This document shows, in pieces, positions 8,113 through 16,550 of a stretch of DNA of 64,000 nt. Made by a program: the position numbers and the translations under genes. How positions within the stretch are numbered: position 1 is the first letter of the stretch; every line of letters starts with the position of its first letter. The DNA is from JAKFDI01 sp044508835. Its GTDB lineage: Bacteria; Pseudomonadota; Gammaproteobacteria; Burkholderiales; Burkholderiaceae_C. The notes under the pieces are model-generated. The model was not told the DNA's origin and did not search any database. It saw nothing but the letters and a program-made list of their open reading frames with translations. The stretch covers positions 119,882 to 183,881 of the forward strand of contig JBIQHD010000006.1 in the NCBI GenBank assembly GCA_044508835.1. Reading direction: 5' to 3'.

Positions 8113-9348
8113 TCAGGGCATCAGCGTCTTCAGGAAAGCGAGCATGTCGGCGCTGCCCTGCGTCATGATGGTGCTGTGGTCGGCCCCGGTGAAGGTCTTG
8201 TAGGTGATGGGCATGCCGGCCGTCTGCCACTGGTCGATCAGCGGCGTCTGCAGCGCCTCGAACACGAACGGGTCGGCTGTGCCCTGCAGGACCAGCGTGG
8301 GCTTGGCGATCGTGAAGCCGCTCGCCACCGCCGAGTCGTTGGCCTGCAGGAAGGCCTTCATCGCCGGGTCGTCCGCCCACGTCGGCGAGAAGCCCTGGTA
8401 GGCCGCCGGCGTCTTGTCTGCGACATCCTGGCCGACGATGCCCAGCAGCGCGAAGATGCACTCGCTCTTGTACTGCGGCATCAGCGCCAGCAGGTCGGCG
8501 CCCATCACCTGGCTGGGCTCGAAGCCCGGCTGCTGGTTCGACAGCGCCGTCGCCATCATGCCGACGAAGAGCTGCTGCTGCGTGCGATACGCCGAGAGGT
8601 TGGCCGGGTCGGCCGCGGCGAAGGTGTCGATCAGGTCGACCGACGCCTCGATCGAATTGAACGGCGCGAAGGCGACGGCGCCCTTGTAGTCGTAGCCGCT
8701 CGCCTCGGCAGCCGTGCTCTCCAGCGCGAGCACCACGTGCCCGCCCTCCGAATGCCCGACCGCCGCCCAGTCGTTTGACAGGTTGGCCGCCGCCTGATGC
8801 GCCGCGATCACCGCGGCGCCCACCGCGCGACCGCTGCTGGCGAGGTTGTAGTACGCATGCGGCGTGCCGTTGCGCTGCGCCTCGGCGCCCAGGCCTTCGA
8901 GGTCGGGGGCGACGACGGCATAGCCGGCGCCGACCAGCGCCGCGATCGTCTCGATGTAGTGGCTGGCGAAGCCGTCGGCCGTCAGCCCGCCGTCGAGCGT
9001 GACCGACTCGCTGGCGGAGCAGGTCGCGCCAGCGGGCGAGCCCGAGCCGACCGTGGTCGTGCCGTGCACCCACGACACCAGCGGCCAGCCGCCGGCCGGC
9101 GCGGTGCCCTTGGGCACGAAGAGCAGGGCCGTGGCCTTGGTCATGCGGCCATCGGCGCCGGTCATCCAGTGGATCACCCGCTGGCTGTCCGCGGTGATCG
9201 CCGCCGGCGCGGCGTAGACCTCTGCCAACACCACGTCGCCCGCGGCCGGGCCGTCCGATCCGCCACCCCCACAGCCGGCCAGTGCCAGCGCGACCATCCA
9301 TGCACCCAGCAGGCACCCGACATTTCCGATTCGCATCGTCGTCTCCAT
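8113..9348 (-). CDS. Lipoprotein with alpha/beta hydrolase (secreted lipase/esterase-like) domain
   Basis: 411 residues. The N-terminus has a signal peptide ending in the lipobox LALAGC followed by a Gly-rich linker, so the mature protein should be lipid-anchored in the envelope. The hydrolase part shows LVSWVHGTTT (oxyanion region), a GYAVVAPDLEGLG strand, the nucleophile elbow AAVGHSEGGH, PTLVLQGTADPFV (acid) and GADHSTIM (histidine). This set matches the secretory lipase/PHB-depolymerase-like alpha/beta hydrolases. Starts at 9348 (METTMRIG) or 9336 (MRIG) are both possible; the long frame running up to 9627 has no signal-peptide logic. An ester substrate outside the cytoplasm is expected but not identified. 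Confidence 0.85.
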   Translation of the reverse strand: METTMRIGNVGCLLGAWMVALALAGCGGGGSDGPAAGDVVLAEVYAAPAAITADSQRVIHWMTGADGRMTKATALLFVPKGTAPAGGWPLVSWVHGTTTVGSGSPAGATCSASESVTLDGGLTADGFASHYIETIAALVGAGYAVVAPDLEGLGAEAQRNGTPHAYYNLASSGRAVGAAVIAAHQAAANLSNDWAAVGHSEGGHVVLALESTAAEASGYDYKGAVAFAPFNSIEASVDLIDTFAAADPANLSAYRTQQQLFVGMMATALSNQQPGFEPSQVMGADLLALMPQYKSECIFALLGIVGQDVADKTPAAYQGFSPTWADDPAMKAFLQANDSAVASGFTIAKPTLVLQGTADPFVFEALQTPLIDQWQTAGMPITYKTFTGADHSTIMTQGSADMLAFLKTLMP

Positions 9349-9538
9349 ATCGGCCCGACTTCGACGGTGACCATCACCGGTGATCGGGCTCGCCGCGATG
9401 CTAGGGATCGGACGCGAGGCCCTCCATACGGATTGCGAACAGTCGCGGGACGATTCGCGAAGGGCTGCGGACCCAATGACGCTGCGCCCGGCAGGCCGCG
9501 ATACTCGAACGGTCCTTCTCGATACGAAGTCACGCCCC

Positions 9539-10789
9539 ATGCCACCCCCCGGCCTCGCCCGCATGAAATGGATGGCGCTCGCCCTGCTGGCGGGCGCGGC
9601 GGTGCTGTACGTGACCGGCTCGCTCATGCACGGCCGGCATCCCGCCTGGGACTATCTCGCCGCCTTCGGCGAAGCCGCGATGGTGGGCGCCATTGCCGAC
9701 TGGTTCGCGGTGGTGGCGCTGTTCCGCCATCCGCTCGGGCTGCCGATCCCGCACACGGCCATCATCTCGGCCAACAAGGACCGCATCGGCGAGAACCTCG
9801 CCACCTTTCTGTGCGCCAACTTCCTGAGCACGCCGCAGGTGCTCGAGAAGGTGCGCGGCTTCGACGCCTCGGGCAAGCTCGCGCGCTGGCTGTGCACGCC
9901 GCGGCATGCGCAGCAGGCGGCAGTTCACGTCGGCACGGCGCTGGCCTATGCGCTGGGCGCGCTCGACGACCGGCGCGTGCGGCACTTCGTCGGCGGCACG
10001 GCGACCGACTTTCTATCCCGCATGCTGACCGCGCCGCGCATCGGCCGCTGGCTGCATCTGTTCACCCGCGACCAGCGCCACGAGCCGCTGGTCGACGCGC
10101 TCCTGCGCAAGCTCGCGGCCCTGGCCGATCACGAGCCGCTCAAGGCGCGGCTGGCCGATGCCATCGCCGGCGAGGTGAAGCTGCTGCGCTACGTCGGGCT
10201 CGACAACGTGGCCGGCCGCTATGCGACGAGCAAGACGGTGGCCGGTCTCGTGCGGCTGGTGCATGAGATGGCCGAGGACCCGCGGCATCCGCTGCGCGGC
10301 GAGTTCGACGCGGCCATCGCCTCGCTCGTGCGGCGCCTGGACACCGACGCCGACCTGATCGCCCGCGTCGATGCGCTGAAGGCAAAGCTGCTGGACAACC
10401 CGGTGATCGCCGACTACCTGCACGAACTCTGGGGCCAGGGGGTGGCGTGGATGCAGCGCGATCTGGCGCAGGACGATTCGCTGCTGCGCGAGCGCGTGGC
10501 GGGGGCCATTCAGCACATCGGCGCACGGCTGGAGGCGGACGCCGACATGCGCCGGTGGATGGACGCGCAGCTCGCCGACGTCGCGCCGCGATGGATCGAG
10601 CGCTACCGCGAAGACATCCGCCAGTACATCGTCTTGCGCGTGCGCGAGTGGAATGCCGAGGAGATGACCGCCGAACTGGAGCGCAACATCGGGCGCGACC
10701 TGCAGTTCATCCGCATCAACGGCACGCTGGTAGGCGGGCTGGTGGGCCTGGTGATCCACGCGGCAACGCAGTTCGCGCGCAGCTTCTGA
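9539..10789 (+). CDS. DUF445 family membrane protein (YjiN-like)
   Basis: 416 residues. The N-terminus is hydrophobic (KWMALALLAGAAVLYVTGS) and is followed by the strongly conserved DUF445 block EAAMVGAIADWFAVVALFRHPLGLPIPHTAIISANKDRIGENLA. A long helical region follows, and the C-terminus has a second membrane helix (INGTLVGGLVGLVIHA). This is the complete architecture of the YjiN-type family, whose function is not established. The ATG at 9539 was chosen because the signal-anchor begins just after it; the frame is open further upstream to 9380. It is divergent from the lipoprotein gene. Confidence 0.88.
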   Translation: MPPPGLARMKWMALALLAGAAVLYVTGSLMHGRHPAWDYLAAFGEAAMVGAIADWFAVVALFRHPLGLPIPHTAIISANKDRIGENLATFLCANFLSTPQVLEKVRGFDASGKLARWLCTPRHAQQAAVHVGTALAYALGALDDRRVRHFVGGTATDFLSRMLTAPRIGRWLHLFTRDQRHEPLVDALLRKLAALADHEPLKARLADAIAGEVKLLRYVGLDNVAGRYATSKTVAGLVRLVHEMAEDPRHPLRGEFDAAIASLVRRLDTDADLIARVDALKAKLLDNPVIADYLHELWGQGVAWMQRDLAQDDSLLRERVAGAIQHIGARLEADADMRRWMDAQLADVAPRWIERYREDIRQYIVLRVREWNAEEMTAELERNIGRDLQFIRINGTLVGGLVGLVIHAATQFARSF

Positions 10790-10837
10790 ACACATACTGC
10801 GCGGCCTGCGCCATGCGCTTTCCGAGGGAGTTCTCTC

Positions 10838-12046
10838 TTGCGCATCTTCCTCAGCTACGCCTCCCAGGACCGCGCGAAGGTCGAGCCGATCCATCTGGCC
10901 TTGACGGCGCAGCGCCGCCACGAGGTGTTCTTCGATCGCGCGAGCCTGCCGGCCGGCGAGGCCTACGACGCCCGCATCCGCGAGGCGATTGCACGCGCCG
11001 ATCTGTTCGTCTTTTTCGTCAGCCCCGATGCGGTGGACGCCGGCAGCTACACCTTGAGCGAACTCGCGATGGCCGCGCAGCAGTGGCCCCACCCGGGCGG
11101 CCGCGTGCTGCCGGTAGTGATCGGCGAGACGCCCTTCGATGCCTTGCCCGCCTACCTCAAGGCCGTCACGCTGCTCACGCCTTCGGGCAACCTCGCCGCC
11201 GATGTCGCCGATGCGGTGGCGCGCATCGCCACCGGCCGCCAGCGGACGCGGCGCAGGCGGGCCGCAATCAGCGCCGCGGGGTCGATCGCGCTGCTGGCGC
11301 TTGCCATGCTTGCCTGGCAGCAGCGCGATGCGTGGTTCTCGTCGACGCCGGCCACCGAGATCACGGCGCAGGATGGTGCGCCCGCCGTGCTCGTTCCCGC
11401 AGGCTCTTTCGTGATGGGCGATGACGAGCACTCGCCGCTGCGCGAAGTTCATCTGGATGCGTTCTACATCGACAAGTTCGAGGTCACGCTCGCGCGCTAC
11501 GCCACCTTCCTGAAGGCCACCGGCAATATGCAGCCGCCCGATGGCTGGCCCGGCGATGCAGCCGAGAAGGAGCTGCCGGTGGTCGGCGTCGGCTGGGACG
11601 ACGCCGATGCGTACTGCCGCTGGGCCGGCAAGCGGCTGCCGACCGAGAGCGAATGGGAGAAGGCCGCGCGCGGCGGCGACCAGCGCCGCTACCCGTGGGG
11701 CAACGACGAGCCGACCACCGCGCACGCCGCCGCGATGAAATCGGCCGATGGCGCCTATGCCGGCGGACTGGCGCCGGTCGGCAGCCATCCGGCGGGCGCG
11801 AGCAACCGCGGCGTGCACGACCTCGCCGGCAATGCGTCCGAATGGGTGGCCGACTGGTTTGCCGAAGGCTTCGCGCGCGGCAGCGTGCGCAATCCGAAGG
11901 GGCCGGCCGGCGGCACGGATCGCGTCATCCGCGGCGGCGGCTGGCAGGACGCCGGCGAGCGGCTCGCGTCGGCGCGGCGCTGGCATGCAGCGCCCGACAC
12001 GCGCGCATCCGACATCGGGTTCCGGTGCACGCGAGACGCGCGCTGA
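10838..12046 (+). CDS. TIR domain - transmembrane helix - SUMF1-like domain protein
   Basis: 402 residues from a TTG start preceded by GAGGGAG (10824-10830). Residues 1-130 are a TIR_2 domain: MRIFLSYASQDRAKV, VFFDRASLPAG, ADLFVFFVSPDAVDAGSYTLSELAMA; Glu75 in the SEL motif matches the catalytic glutamate position of NAD-cleaving TIR domains. A basic stretch and one membrane helix (about 143-160) follow. Residues 178-402 are a SUMF1/formylglycine-generating-enzyme-like domain: VPAGSFVMGDDEHSPLREVHL, WDDADAYCRWAGKRLPTESEWE, YPWGNDEP, GVHDLAGNASEWVADWF, RVIRGGGWQD, IGFRCTRD. The cysteine pair that binds copper in true formylglycine-generating enzyme is absent after RGGGW, so maturation of sulfatases is unlikely; binding or sensing is more plausible. 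The TIR part should be cytoplasmic and the SUMF1 part periplasmic. Confidence 0.88.
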   Translation: MRIFLSYASQDRAKVEPIHLALTAQRRHEVFFDRASLPAGEAYDARIREAIARADLFVFFVSPDAVDAGSYTLSELAMAAQQWPHPGGRVLPVVIGETPFDALPAYLKAVTLLTPSGNLAADVADAVARIATGRQRTRRRRAAISAAGSIALLALAMLAWQQRDAWFSSTPATEITAQDGAPAVLVPAGSFVMGDDEHSPLREVHLDAFYIDKFEVTLARYATFLKATGNMQPPDGWPGDAAEKELPVVGVGWDDADAYCRWAGKRLPTESEWEKAARGGDQRRYPWGNDEPTTAHAAAMKSADGAYAGGLAPVGSHPAGASNRGVHDLAGNASEWVADWFAEGFARGSVRNPKGPAGGTDRVIRGGGWQDAGERLASARRWHAAPDTRASDIGFRCTRDAR

Positions 12047-12061
12047 AGCATCGCTGCGGCG

Positions 12062-13663
12062 TCAGCCGGCCTGCACCAGCGCCGCGCCCTTCTCGCCGAT
12101 GAGCACGGCCGCCGCATTGGTGTTGGTCGACACCATGCGCGGCATCGCCGACGCATCGATCACGCGCAGGCGATCGACACCGCGCACGCGCAGCGCCGGG
12201 TCGAGCACAGCACGCTCGTCGCTGCCCATGCGGCAGGTGCCCACCGGGTGGAACACCGTGCCGCCCTTGGTGCGCGCGAAGGCTTCGAGCTCGGCATCGG
12301 TGCGCACCTCGTCACCGGGCAGGTATTCGCCCTTGGCGAGCAGCGAGCGGAAGGCCGGCTGCTGGTAGATGTCGCGCAGGATCTTCAGGCCCGCGACCAT
12401 CACCTTGATGTCCTTCGGCGCGGTGAGGTAGTTGGTCACGATGCGCGGCGCCTCGTGCGGATTGGACGAGCGAATCTCCACGCTGCCGCTCGAATCGGGC
12501 CGGCACTGTGTGACCGAGGCCGAGAAGCCGGAGAAGCGGTGCAGCGGATCGCCCGGCTTGTCCACCGACAGCGGCATCACGTTGATCAGCGCGTCGGGCC
12601 GCCCGCCTTCGGCGTGCTCGGTGGCGACCAGCCCGCCCACCTGGCCCGCGCCCACGGTGAGCGGCCCGCGCTGCTGCAGCAGCCACTGCGCGCCCATCTG
12701 CGCGAGCTTGATCGGGTTGCGCACATCGTCGTTCAGCGACATGCGCTTCTCGAGCCGCGCGATCACACGGGCCTGGTAGTGGTCCTGCAGATTGCTGCCG
12801 ACTTCCGGCGCATCGACAGCGACGGCGATGCCGTGTTGGCGCAGCAGCGCAGCCGGCCCCACGCCCGACAGCTGCAGGATCTGCGGCGACTGCAGCGCGC
12901 CGGCCGACAGCAGCACCTCGCGGTCGGCGTGGGCGCGGTCGATGCGGCCGTCCACCGTCCATTCGACGCCGGTGGCAACGCCGCGTTCGATGACGATGCG
13001 CGTGACGTGCACGCCGGTCTGCACCGTGAGGTTGGGGCGCTTTCGCGCGGGCTCGAGAAAGGCGTTGGCCGCGCTGCAGCGCCAGTGGCCGCGCAGCGTG
13101 AGCTGGTAGGCACCGAGGCCCGCGTCGTCGGCGCCGTTGAAGTCGGCGTTGCGATGAAAGCCCGCCTGCACGCCCGCCTGCAGCCAGGCCTCGCAGTACG
13201 GATGCTCGTTGCGCAGGTTCGATACGCACAGCTCGCCCGAGGCGCCGTGGTACTCGGATTCACCGCCCGCGTAGTTCTCCGAGCGCCTGAAGTACGGCAG
13301 CACGTCGCGGTAGCCCCAGCCCGTGGCGCCCAGGCGCGCCCAGTCGTCGTAGTCGGCGTGCTGGCCGCGGATGTAGAGCAGGCCGTTGATGCTGCTCGAC
13401 CCACCCAGCCCTCGCCCGCGCGGCCAGACGATGCGGCGGTTGCCGGTCTCGGGCTGCGGCTCGGTGTCGAACTGCCACGAGAAGCGCTTGTCGTAGATGG
13501 TGCGGAAGTAGCCCACCGGCAGGCGCAGCCAGAAGTTGCGCGATTCGCCGCCGGCTTCCAGCAGCAGCACCCGACACTGCGGGTCGGCACTGAGGCGGTT
13601 GGCGAGCACGCAGCCGGCCGAACCGGCGCCGATGATGATGTAGTCCCAGCCTTGCGCTGTCAT
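12062..13663 (-). CDS. GMC family FAD-dependent oxidoreductase (alcohol/choline dehydrogenase-like)
   Basis: 533 residues, normal family length. It begins with the FAD-binding dinucleotide motif YIIIGAGSAGCVLANRLS, then LLLEAGG, the GMC signature region RGRGLGGSSSINGLLYIRG with WxxxGATGWGYRDVLPYF, and GALQSPQILQLSGVGPA. The C-terminus has GGTVFHPVGTCRMG with the catalytic histidine and the DASAMPRMVSTNTNAAAVLIGEKGA ending, where asparagine takes the second active-site position as in choline and alkyl-alcohol dehydrogenases. It oxidises an alcohol to an aldehyde with FAD; no choline-specific context is present, so the substrate is open. It is convergent with the TIR-SUMF1 gene with only 15 bases between stops. 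Confidence 0.92.
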   Translation of the reverse strand: MTAQGWDYIIIGAGSAGCVLANRLSADPQCRVLLLEAGGESRNFWLRLPVGYFRTIYDKRFSWQFDTEPQPETGNRRIVWPRGRGLGGSSSINGLLYIRGQHADYDDWARLGATGWGYRDVLPYFRRSENYAGGESEYHGASGELCVSNLRNEHPYCEAWLQAGVQAGFHRNADFNGADDAGLGAYQLTLRGHWRCSAANAFLEPARKRPNLTVQTGVHVTRIVIERGVATGVEWTVDGRIDRAHADREVLLSAGALQSPQILQLSGVGPAALLRQHGIAVAVDAPEVGSNLQDHYQARVIARLEKRMSLNDDVRNPIKLAQMGAQWLLQQRGPLTVGAGQVGGLVATEHAEGGRPDALINVMPLSVDKPGDPLHRFSGFSASVTQCRPDSSGSVEIRSSNPHEAPRIVTNYLTAPKDIKVMVAGLKILRDIYQQPAFRSLLAKGEYLPGDEVRTDAELEAFARTKGGTVFHPVGTCRMGSDERAVLDPALRVRGVDRLRVIDASAMPRMVSTNTNAAAVLIGEKGAALVQAG

Positions 13664-13729
13664 TCGTTCGCGCCGGGTCGGCGCCTTTCATGCGGATTCG
13701 CGTTCAAGAGAAAACAACGCCCCGGAGAA

Positions 13730-13803
13730 CCGTTCGCACTGAGCCTGTCGAAGTGCCGGTGTGCAGGCACAAGGGCTTCCTTCGACAAGCTCAGGACGAT
13801 CGG
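13730..13803. repeat. Inverted-repeat REP-like element (CTTCGACAAGCTCAG type)
   Basis: Two imperfect arms face each other: CGTTCGCACTGAGCCTGTCG at 13731-13750 and TTCGACAAGCTCAGGACGAT at 13781-13800. The core CTGAGC-CTGTCGAAG and its complement CTTCGACAAGCTCAG are a widely dispersed intergenic repeat in proteobacteria. It sits between the convergent-side GMC gene start and the end of the ABC receptor gene, a typical REP location. Confidence 0.7.
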
Positions 13804-13836
13804 AATTACCAGGCTCAGCCCGAACGGGTCTTTGCG

Positions 13837-14835
13837 TCATGCCTTGACGGCGTCGAGATACGGCTTCGCGTCGAAGTACTTCGCGGCCGGCACCGGGTTG
13901 GCGATGTTGCCGCTCTGCACGAAGAAGTCGGTCACCTGCTGCAGCCACTTGGTCACCGTGCCGTCGGTGTAGCGGGTGCGCCACTCGGCGGAGGTGAAGT
14001 ACTTCGAAGCCTTGAACTGCTCCTTCAGGTCGGGCAGCGGCACGCGCTGGTAGTGGTTCTTCTGCAGCACCTCCAGCGCCTCGTCGGTCTTGGCGAGCAG
14101 GTGGTCGTTGGCCTCGGCCCAGCCGCGGATGAGCTTCTGGATGACGGCGCCGTTCTTGTCGTAGTAGTCGTTGCGCGCCGCCCAGCCGCCGATGATGGCC
14201 GCCTCGGGGTAGAAGGCCGAGGCGTCGATCAGCTTGCGCGCGCCGGGCACCTTCTCGCGCACGGTCACGTCGAAGGGCACCCACAGCGCCACCGCGGGCA
14301 CCGCGCCCGAGACGAAGGAGGTCACCGCCTCGGCCATGCGCTGGTTGACGATCTGCACGTCCCTGGCCGGGTCGAGCTTGGCGCTCTTGAGCGCGTTGTC
14401 GAGGAACACGTGGGCGGTGGTGCCCGCGGTCGTGGAGATCTTCTTGCCCTTCAGGTCGGCGAGCGACTTGACGTCGTCGCGCACCCACAGCTGCGCCGTG
14501 GCGTACTCGATGTTGTTGATGAGGAAGACCTTGCCCTGGCCGCGCGCGGGGAAGTTGGACACCACGGCGCCGGTGGACAGCATGTCCAGGCTGCCGCCGA
14601 TCATGGCCTGGAACAGCTCGAGCCCGGTGGTGAACTGGATCATCTCCAGGTCCAGCCCCTGCTTCTCGAAGGCGCCGGTGTGAAGGCCCGTCCAGATCTG
14701 CGCGTCGACGGCCGGCGTGTGCAGGTAGCCCACCTTCACCTTGGCGCGCGCCTGGGCGAAGGCGGGGAGGCCGGTGGCCGCCACGGCGGCCGCGGCAGCG
14801 GCGGTCTTGAGAAGCGTTCTGCGGGGGGTGTTCAT
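13837..14835 (-). CDS. ABC transporter substrate-binding protein, SsuA/TauA/NMT1 type
   Basis: 332 residues. An N-terminal Tat/Sec-like signal (RRTLLKTAAAAAAVAATGLPAFAQA) directs it to the periplasm. The mature part shows the NMT1/SsuA layout: KVKVGYLHTPAVDAQIWTGLHTGAFEKQGLDLEMIQFTTG, then MIGGSLDMLSTGAVVSNFPARG, DLKGKKISTTAGTTAHVFLDNAL, and VSGAVPAVALWVPFD. The family binds alkanesulfonates, taurine, nitrate, thiamine precursors or other small acids. It is the last gene of a three-gene import operon read from 16492 down (permease, ATPase, receptor). Given the sulfatase and enolase-superfamily genes across the divergent promoter, an organosulfur compound is a reasonable but unproven ligand. 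Confidence 0.9.
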   Translation of the reverse strand: MNTPRRTLLKTAAAAAAVAATGLPAFAQARAKVKVGYLHTPAVDAQIWTGLHTGAFEKQGLDLEMIQFTTGLELFQAMIGGSLDMLSTGAVVSNFPARGQGKVFLINNIEYATAQLWVRDDVKSLADLKGKKISTTAGTTAHVFLDNALKSAKLDPARDVQIVNQRMAEAVTSFVSGAVPAVALWVPFDVTVREKVPGARKLIDASAFYPEAAIIGGWAARNDYYDKNGAVIQKLIRGWAEANDHLLAKTDEALEVLQKNHYQRVPLPDLKEQFKASKYFTSAEWRTRYTDGTVTKWLQQVTDFFVQSGNIANPVPAAKYFDAKPYLDAVKA

Positions 14836-14855
14836 GGGCTGTCTCCTGGTTCGTC

Positions 14856-15674
14856 TCAATCGGACAGGCGCACCGCCTGGCGCGCCTGGGCTTCGTACTC
14901 CTGCATCACGAGGTCGCGGATGGCCGAGCGCAGCTCGACGAAGCGCGGGTCTTCGTGCACCCGCTCGGACCGCGGATAGCCGAAGGGCACGTCGATCACC
15001 GTGCGGATGCGCGCCGGGCGCGCCGTCACCACCACGATGCGCGAGGACAGGTAGATCGCCTCGTCGACCGAGTGCGTGATGAGCATCACCGTCTTGCCCT
15101 CGGCCTGCAGCACCTGCAGCAGCAGGTCCTGCATGGCGCTGCGCGTCTGCGCGTCGAGCGCGCCGAAGGGCTCGTCCATCAGCAGGAACTGCGGCTTGAC
15201 GGCATAGGCGCGGGCGATGGCCAGGCGCTGGCGCATGCCGCCCGAGAGGTGCTTCGGATGGTGGTTGGCGAAGTCGGTGAGCCCCATCAGCGCCATGTAG
15301 CGCTGGCAGATGGCCTCGCGCTCGGCCTCGCCCACGCGGTTGGCGGAAAGGCCCAGGCCGAAGGCGATGTTCTGCTTCACCGTGAGCCAGGGGAAGACGC
15401 CGTACTCCTGGAAGATCACGCCGCGCTCGGAGCCGGGACCGGCGATCGGCTGCCCGTCGAGCCGCACCGCGCCCTCGCTCGGCTGCACGAAGCCGGCGAC
15501 GAGGTTCATCAGCGTCGTCTTGCCGCAGCCCGAGGGGCCGATGATGGAGACGAACTCGCCCTGGCGGATGTCGAGCGAGACCTTGTCGAGCACGCGCATC
15601 GGGCCGTGCGCGGTGTCGAAGTCGACGCACACCTGGTCGAAGGCGATGCGCACCGGAGGCTGGGAAGCATTCAT
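14856..15674 (-). CDS. ABC transporter ATP-binding protein, SsuB/TauB/NrtD type
   Basis: 272 residues with a full nucleotide-binding domain: Walker A GPSGCGKTT (about residues 46-54), Q-loop VIFQEYGVFPWLTV, signature HLSGGMRQRLAIARA, Walker B FLLMDEPFGALDAQT and the H-loop histidine in LITHSVDEA. The EYGVFPWLTV and PFGALDAQTR stretches are characteristic of the nitrate/sulfonate/taurine importer subfamily. Its ATG overlaps the permease stop (ATGA, 15671-15674) and the receptor begins 20 bases downstream, so the three form one operon. It should energise import of the compound bound by the receptor. Confidence 0.93.
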   Translation of the reverse strand: MNASQPPVRIAFDQVCVDFDTAHGPMRVLDKVSLDIRQGEFVSIIGPSGCGKTTLMNLVAGFVQPSEGAVRLDGQPIAGPGSERGVIFQEYGVFPWLTVKQNIAFGLGLSANRVGEAEREAICQRYMALMGLTDFANHHPKHLSGGMRQRLAIARAYAVKPQFLLMDEPFGALDAQTRSAMQDLLLQVLQAEGKTVMLITHSVDEAIYLSSRIVVVTARPARIRTVIDVPFGYPRSERVHEDPRFVELRSAIRDLVMQEYEAQARQAVRLSD

Positions 15675-16492
15675 GCGATGCGGTCCTGCCAGGCCACCAT
15701 GCGGCGGGTCAGCGCGCGCAGCGCCACGTCCATGGCGAGCGCGATGAAGCCGATGCAGATGATGCCGACGTAGATGATGTCGAGCTGGAAGAACGCCGAG
15801 GCGTTCTGGATCATGGCGCCCAGGCCCTGCTGCGCCGCGATCAGCTCGGAGGCGACGAGCGTGGCCCACGCGACGCCCAGCGCCACCCGCACCGCCGTGA
15901 GCATGTGCGGGAAGGTCAGCGGCACGATGATGCGCAGGAAGATCTCGAGGTCGGTGGCGCCCAGCGTTCGCGCCACGCGCACGTAGATCGGGCTGATCTG
16001 CGCGATGCCCTCGTACATCACGATCACGCCGGCGAAGAACGAGGCGTAGAACAGGATCGCGATCTTGGCGCTCTCGCCGATGCCGAAGTAGACGATGACC
16101 AGCGGGATCAGCGCGATCGGCGGCAGCGCGCGGAAGAAGTTGATCACCGGGTCGATGAACACCCGCAGCCGCTGGTACCAGCCGAGCAGGAAGCCCACCG
16201 GCACCGCCAGCACCACCCCGAGCGCCACGCCGACGAACACGCGCTGCGTGGACATCCACATGTCCATCAGCAGGCGGTCGCCCAGCAGCTCCACGAACTT
16301 GGCGAGCACCTGGTGCGGCGCCGGCACCAGCGCCGGGTTCACGAGGCCGCTCAGCCGCACGGCGTACCACGCCAGGACAATCAGCGCCCACGGCACCAGG
16401 ATCAGGCCGGCGCGCCCGAGCAGGGGCACGAGCGGCCGGGCGCGCGGCGCGGGCGGGGAGGCGGCAGTCAGGGACATCGTCGTCTTGCTCAT
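15671..16492 (-). CDS. ABC transporter permease, SsuC/TauC type
   Basis: 273 residues from the ATG at 16492. About six membrane helices are visible, and the BPD_transp_1 domain holds the EAA-type loop RVARTLGATDLEIFLRIIVPLTFPHMLTAVRVALGVAWATLVASE that docks on the ATPase. The LLGWYQRLRVFIDPVINFFRALPPIALIPLVIVYFGIGE segment is diagnostic for the nitrate/sulfonate/bicarbonate importers. First gene of the operon; the promoter must lie in the 47-base gap shared with the divergent GntR gene. A start at 16516 is in frame but would overlap that regulatory gap. Confidence 0.92.
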   Translation of the reverse strand: MSKTTMSLTAASPPAPRARPLVPLLGRAGLILVPWALIVLAWYAVRLSGLVNPALVPAPHQVLAKFVELLGDRLLMDMWMSTQRVFVGVALGVVLAVPVGFLLGWYQRLRVFIDPVINFFRALPPIALIPLVIVYFGIGESAKIAILFYASFFAGVIVMYEGIAQISPIYVRVARTLGATDLEIFLRIIVPLTFPHMLTAVRVALGVAWATLVASELIAAQQGLGAMIQNASAFFQLDIIYVGIICIGFIALAMDVALRALTRRMVAWQDRIA

Positions 16493-16536
16493 CTTGTCGG
16501 ATGATCGTACTATCAACCATACCTTTCGTCGAATCA

Positions 16537-16550
16537 GTAATGTCCATTAC
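16537..16550. promoter_or_regulatory. GTAATG-TC-CATTAC palindrome, candidate GntR operator
   Basis: A 14-base palindrome with perfect 6-base arms, GTAATG and CATTAC, separated by TC, lies in the short space between the divergent permease and GntR genes. The outer GT...AC bases match the general GntR-family operator form. It overlaps the ATG chosen for the GntR protein, so binding could block both its own translation-start region and nearby promoters. Confidence 0.5.

Noticed and set aside
11372..12046. SUMF1 domain as the formylglycine-generating enzyme that activates the sulfatase at 19602
   Set aside because: The cysteines needed for copper and catalysis are missing after RGGGW, and the domain is on the periplasmic side while the sulfatase has no signal peptide.
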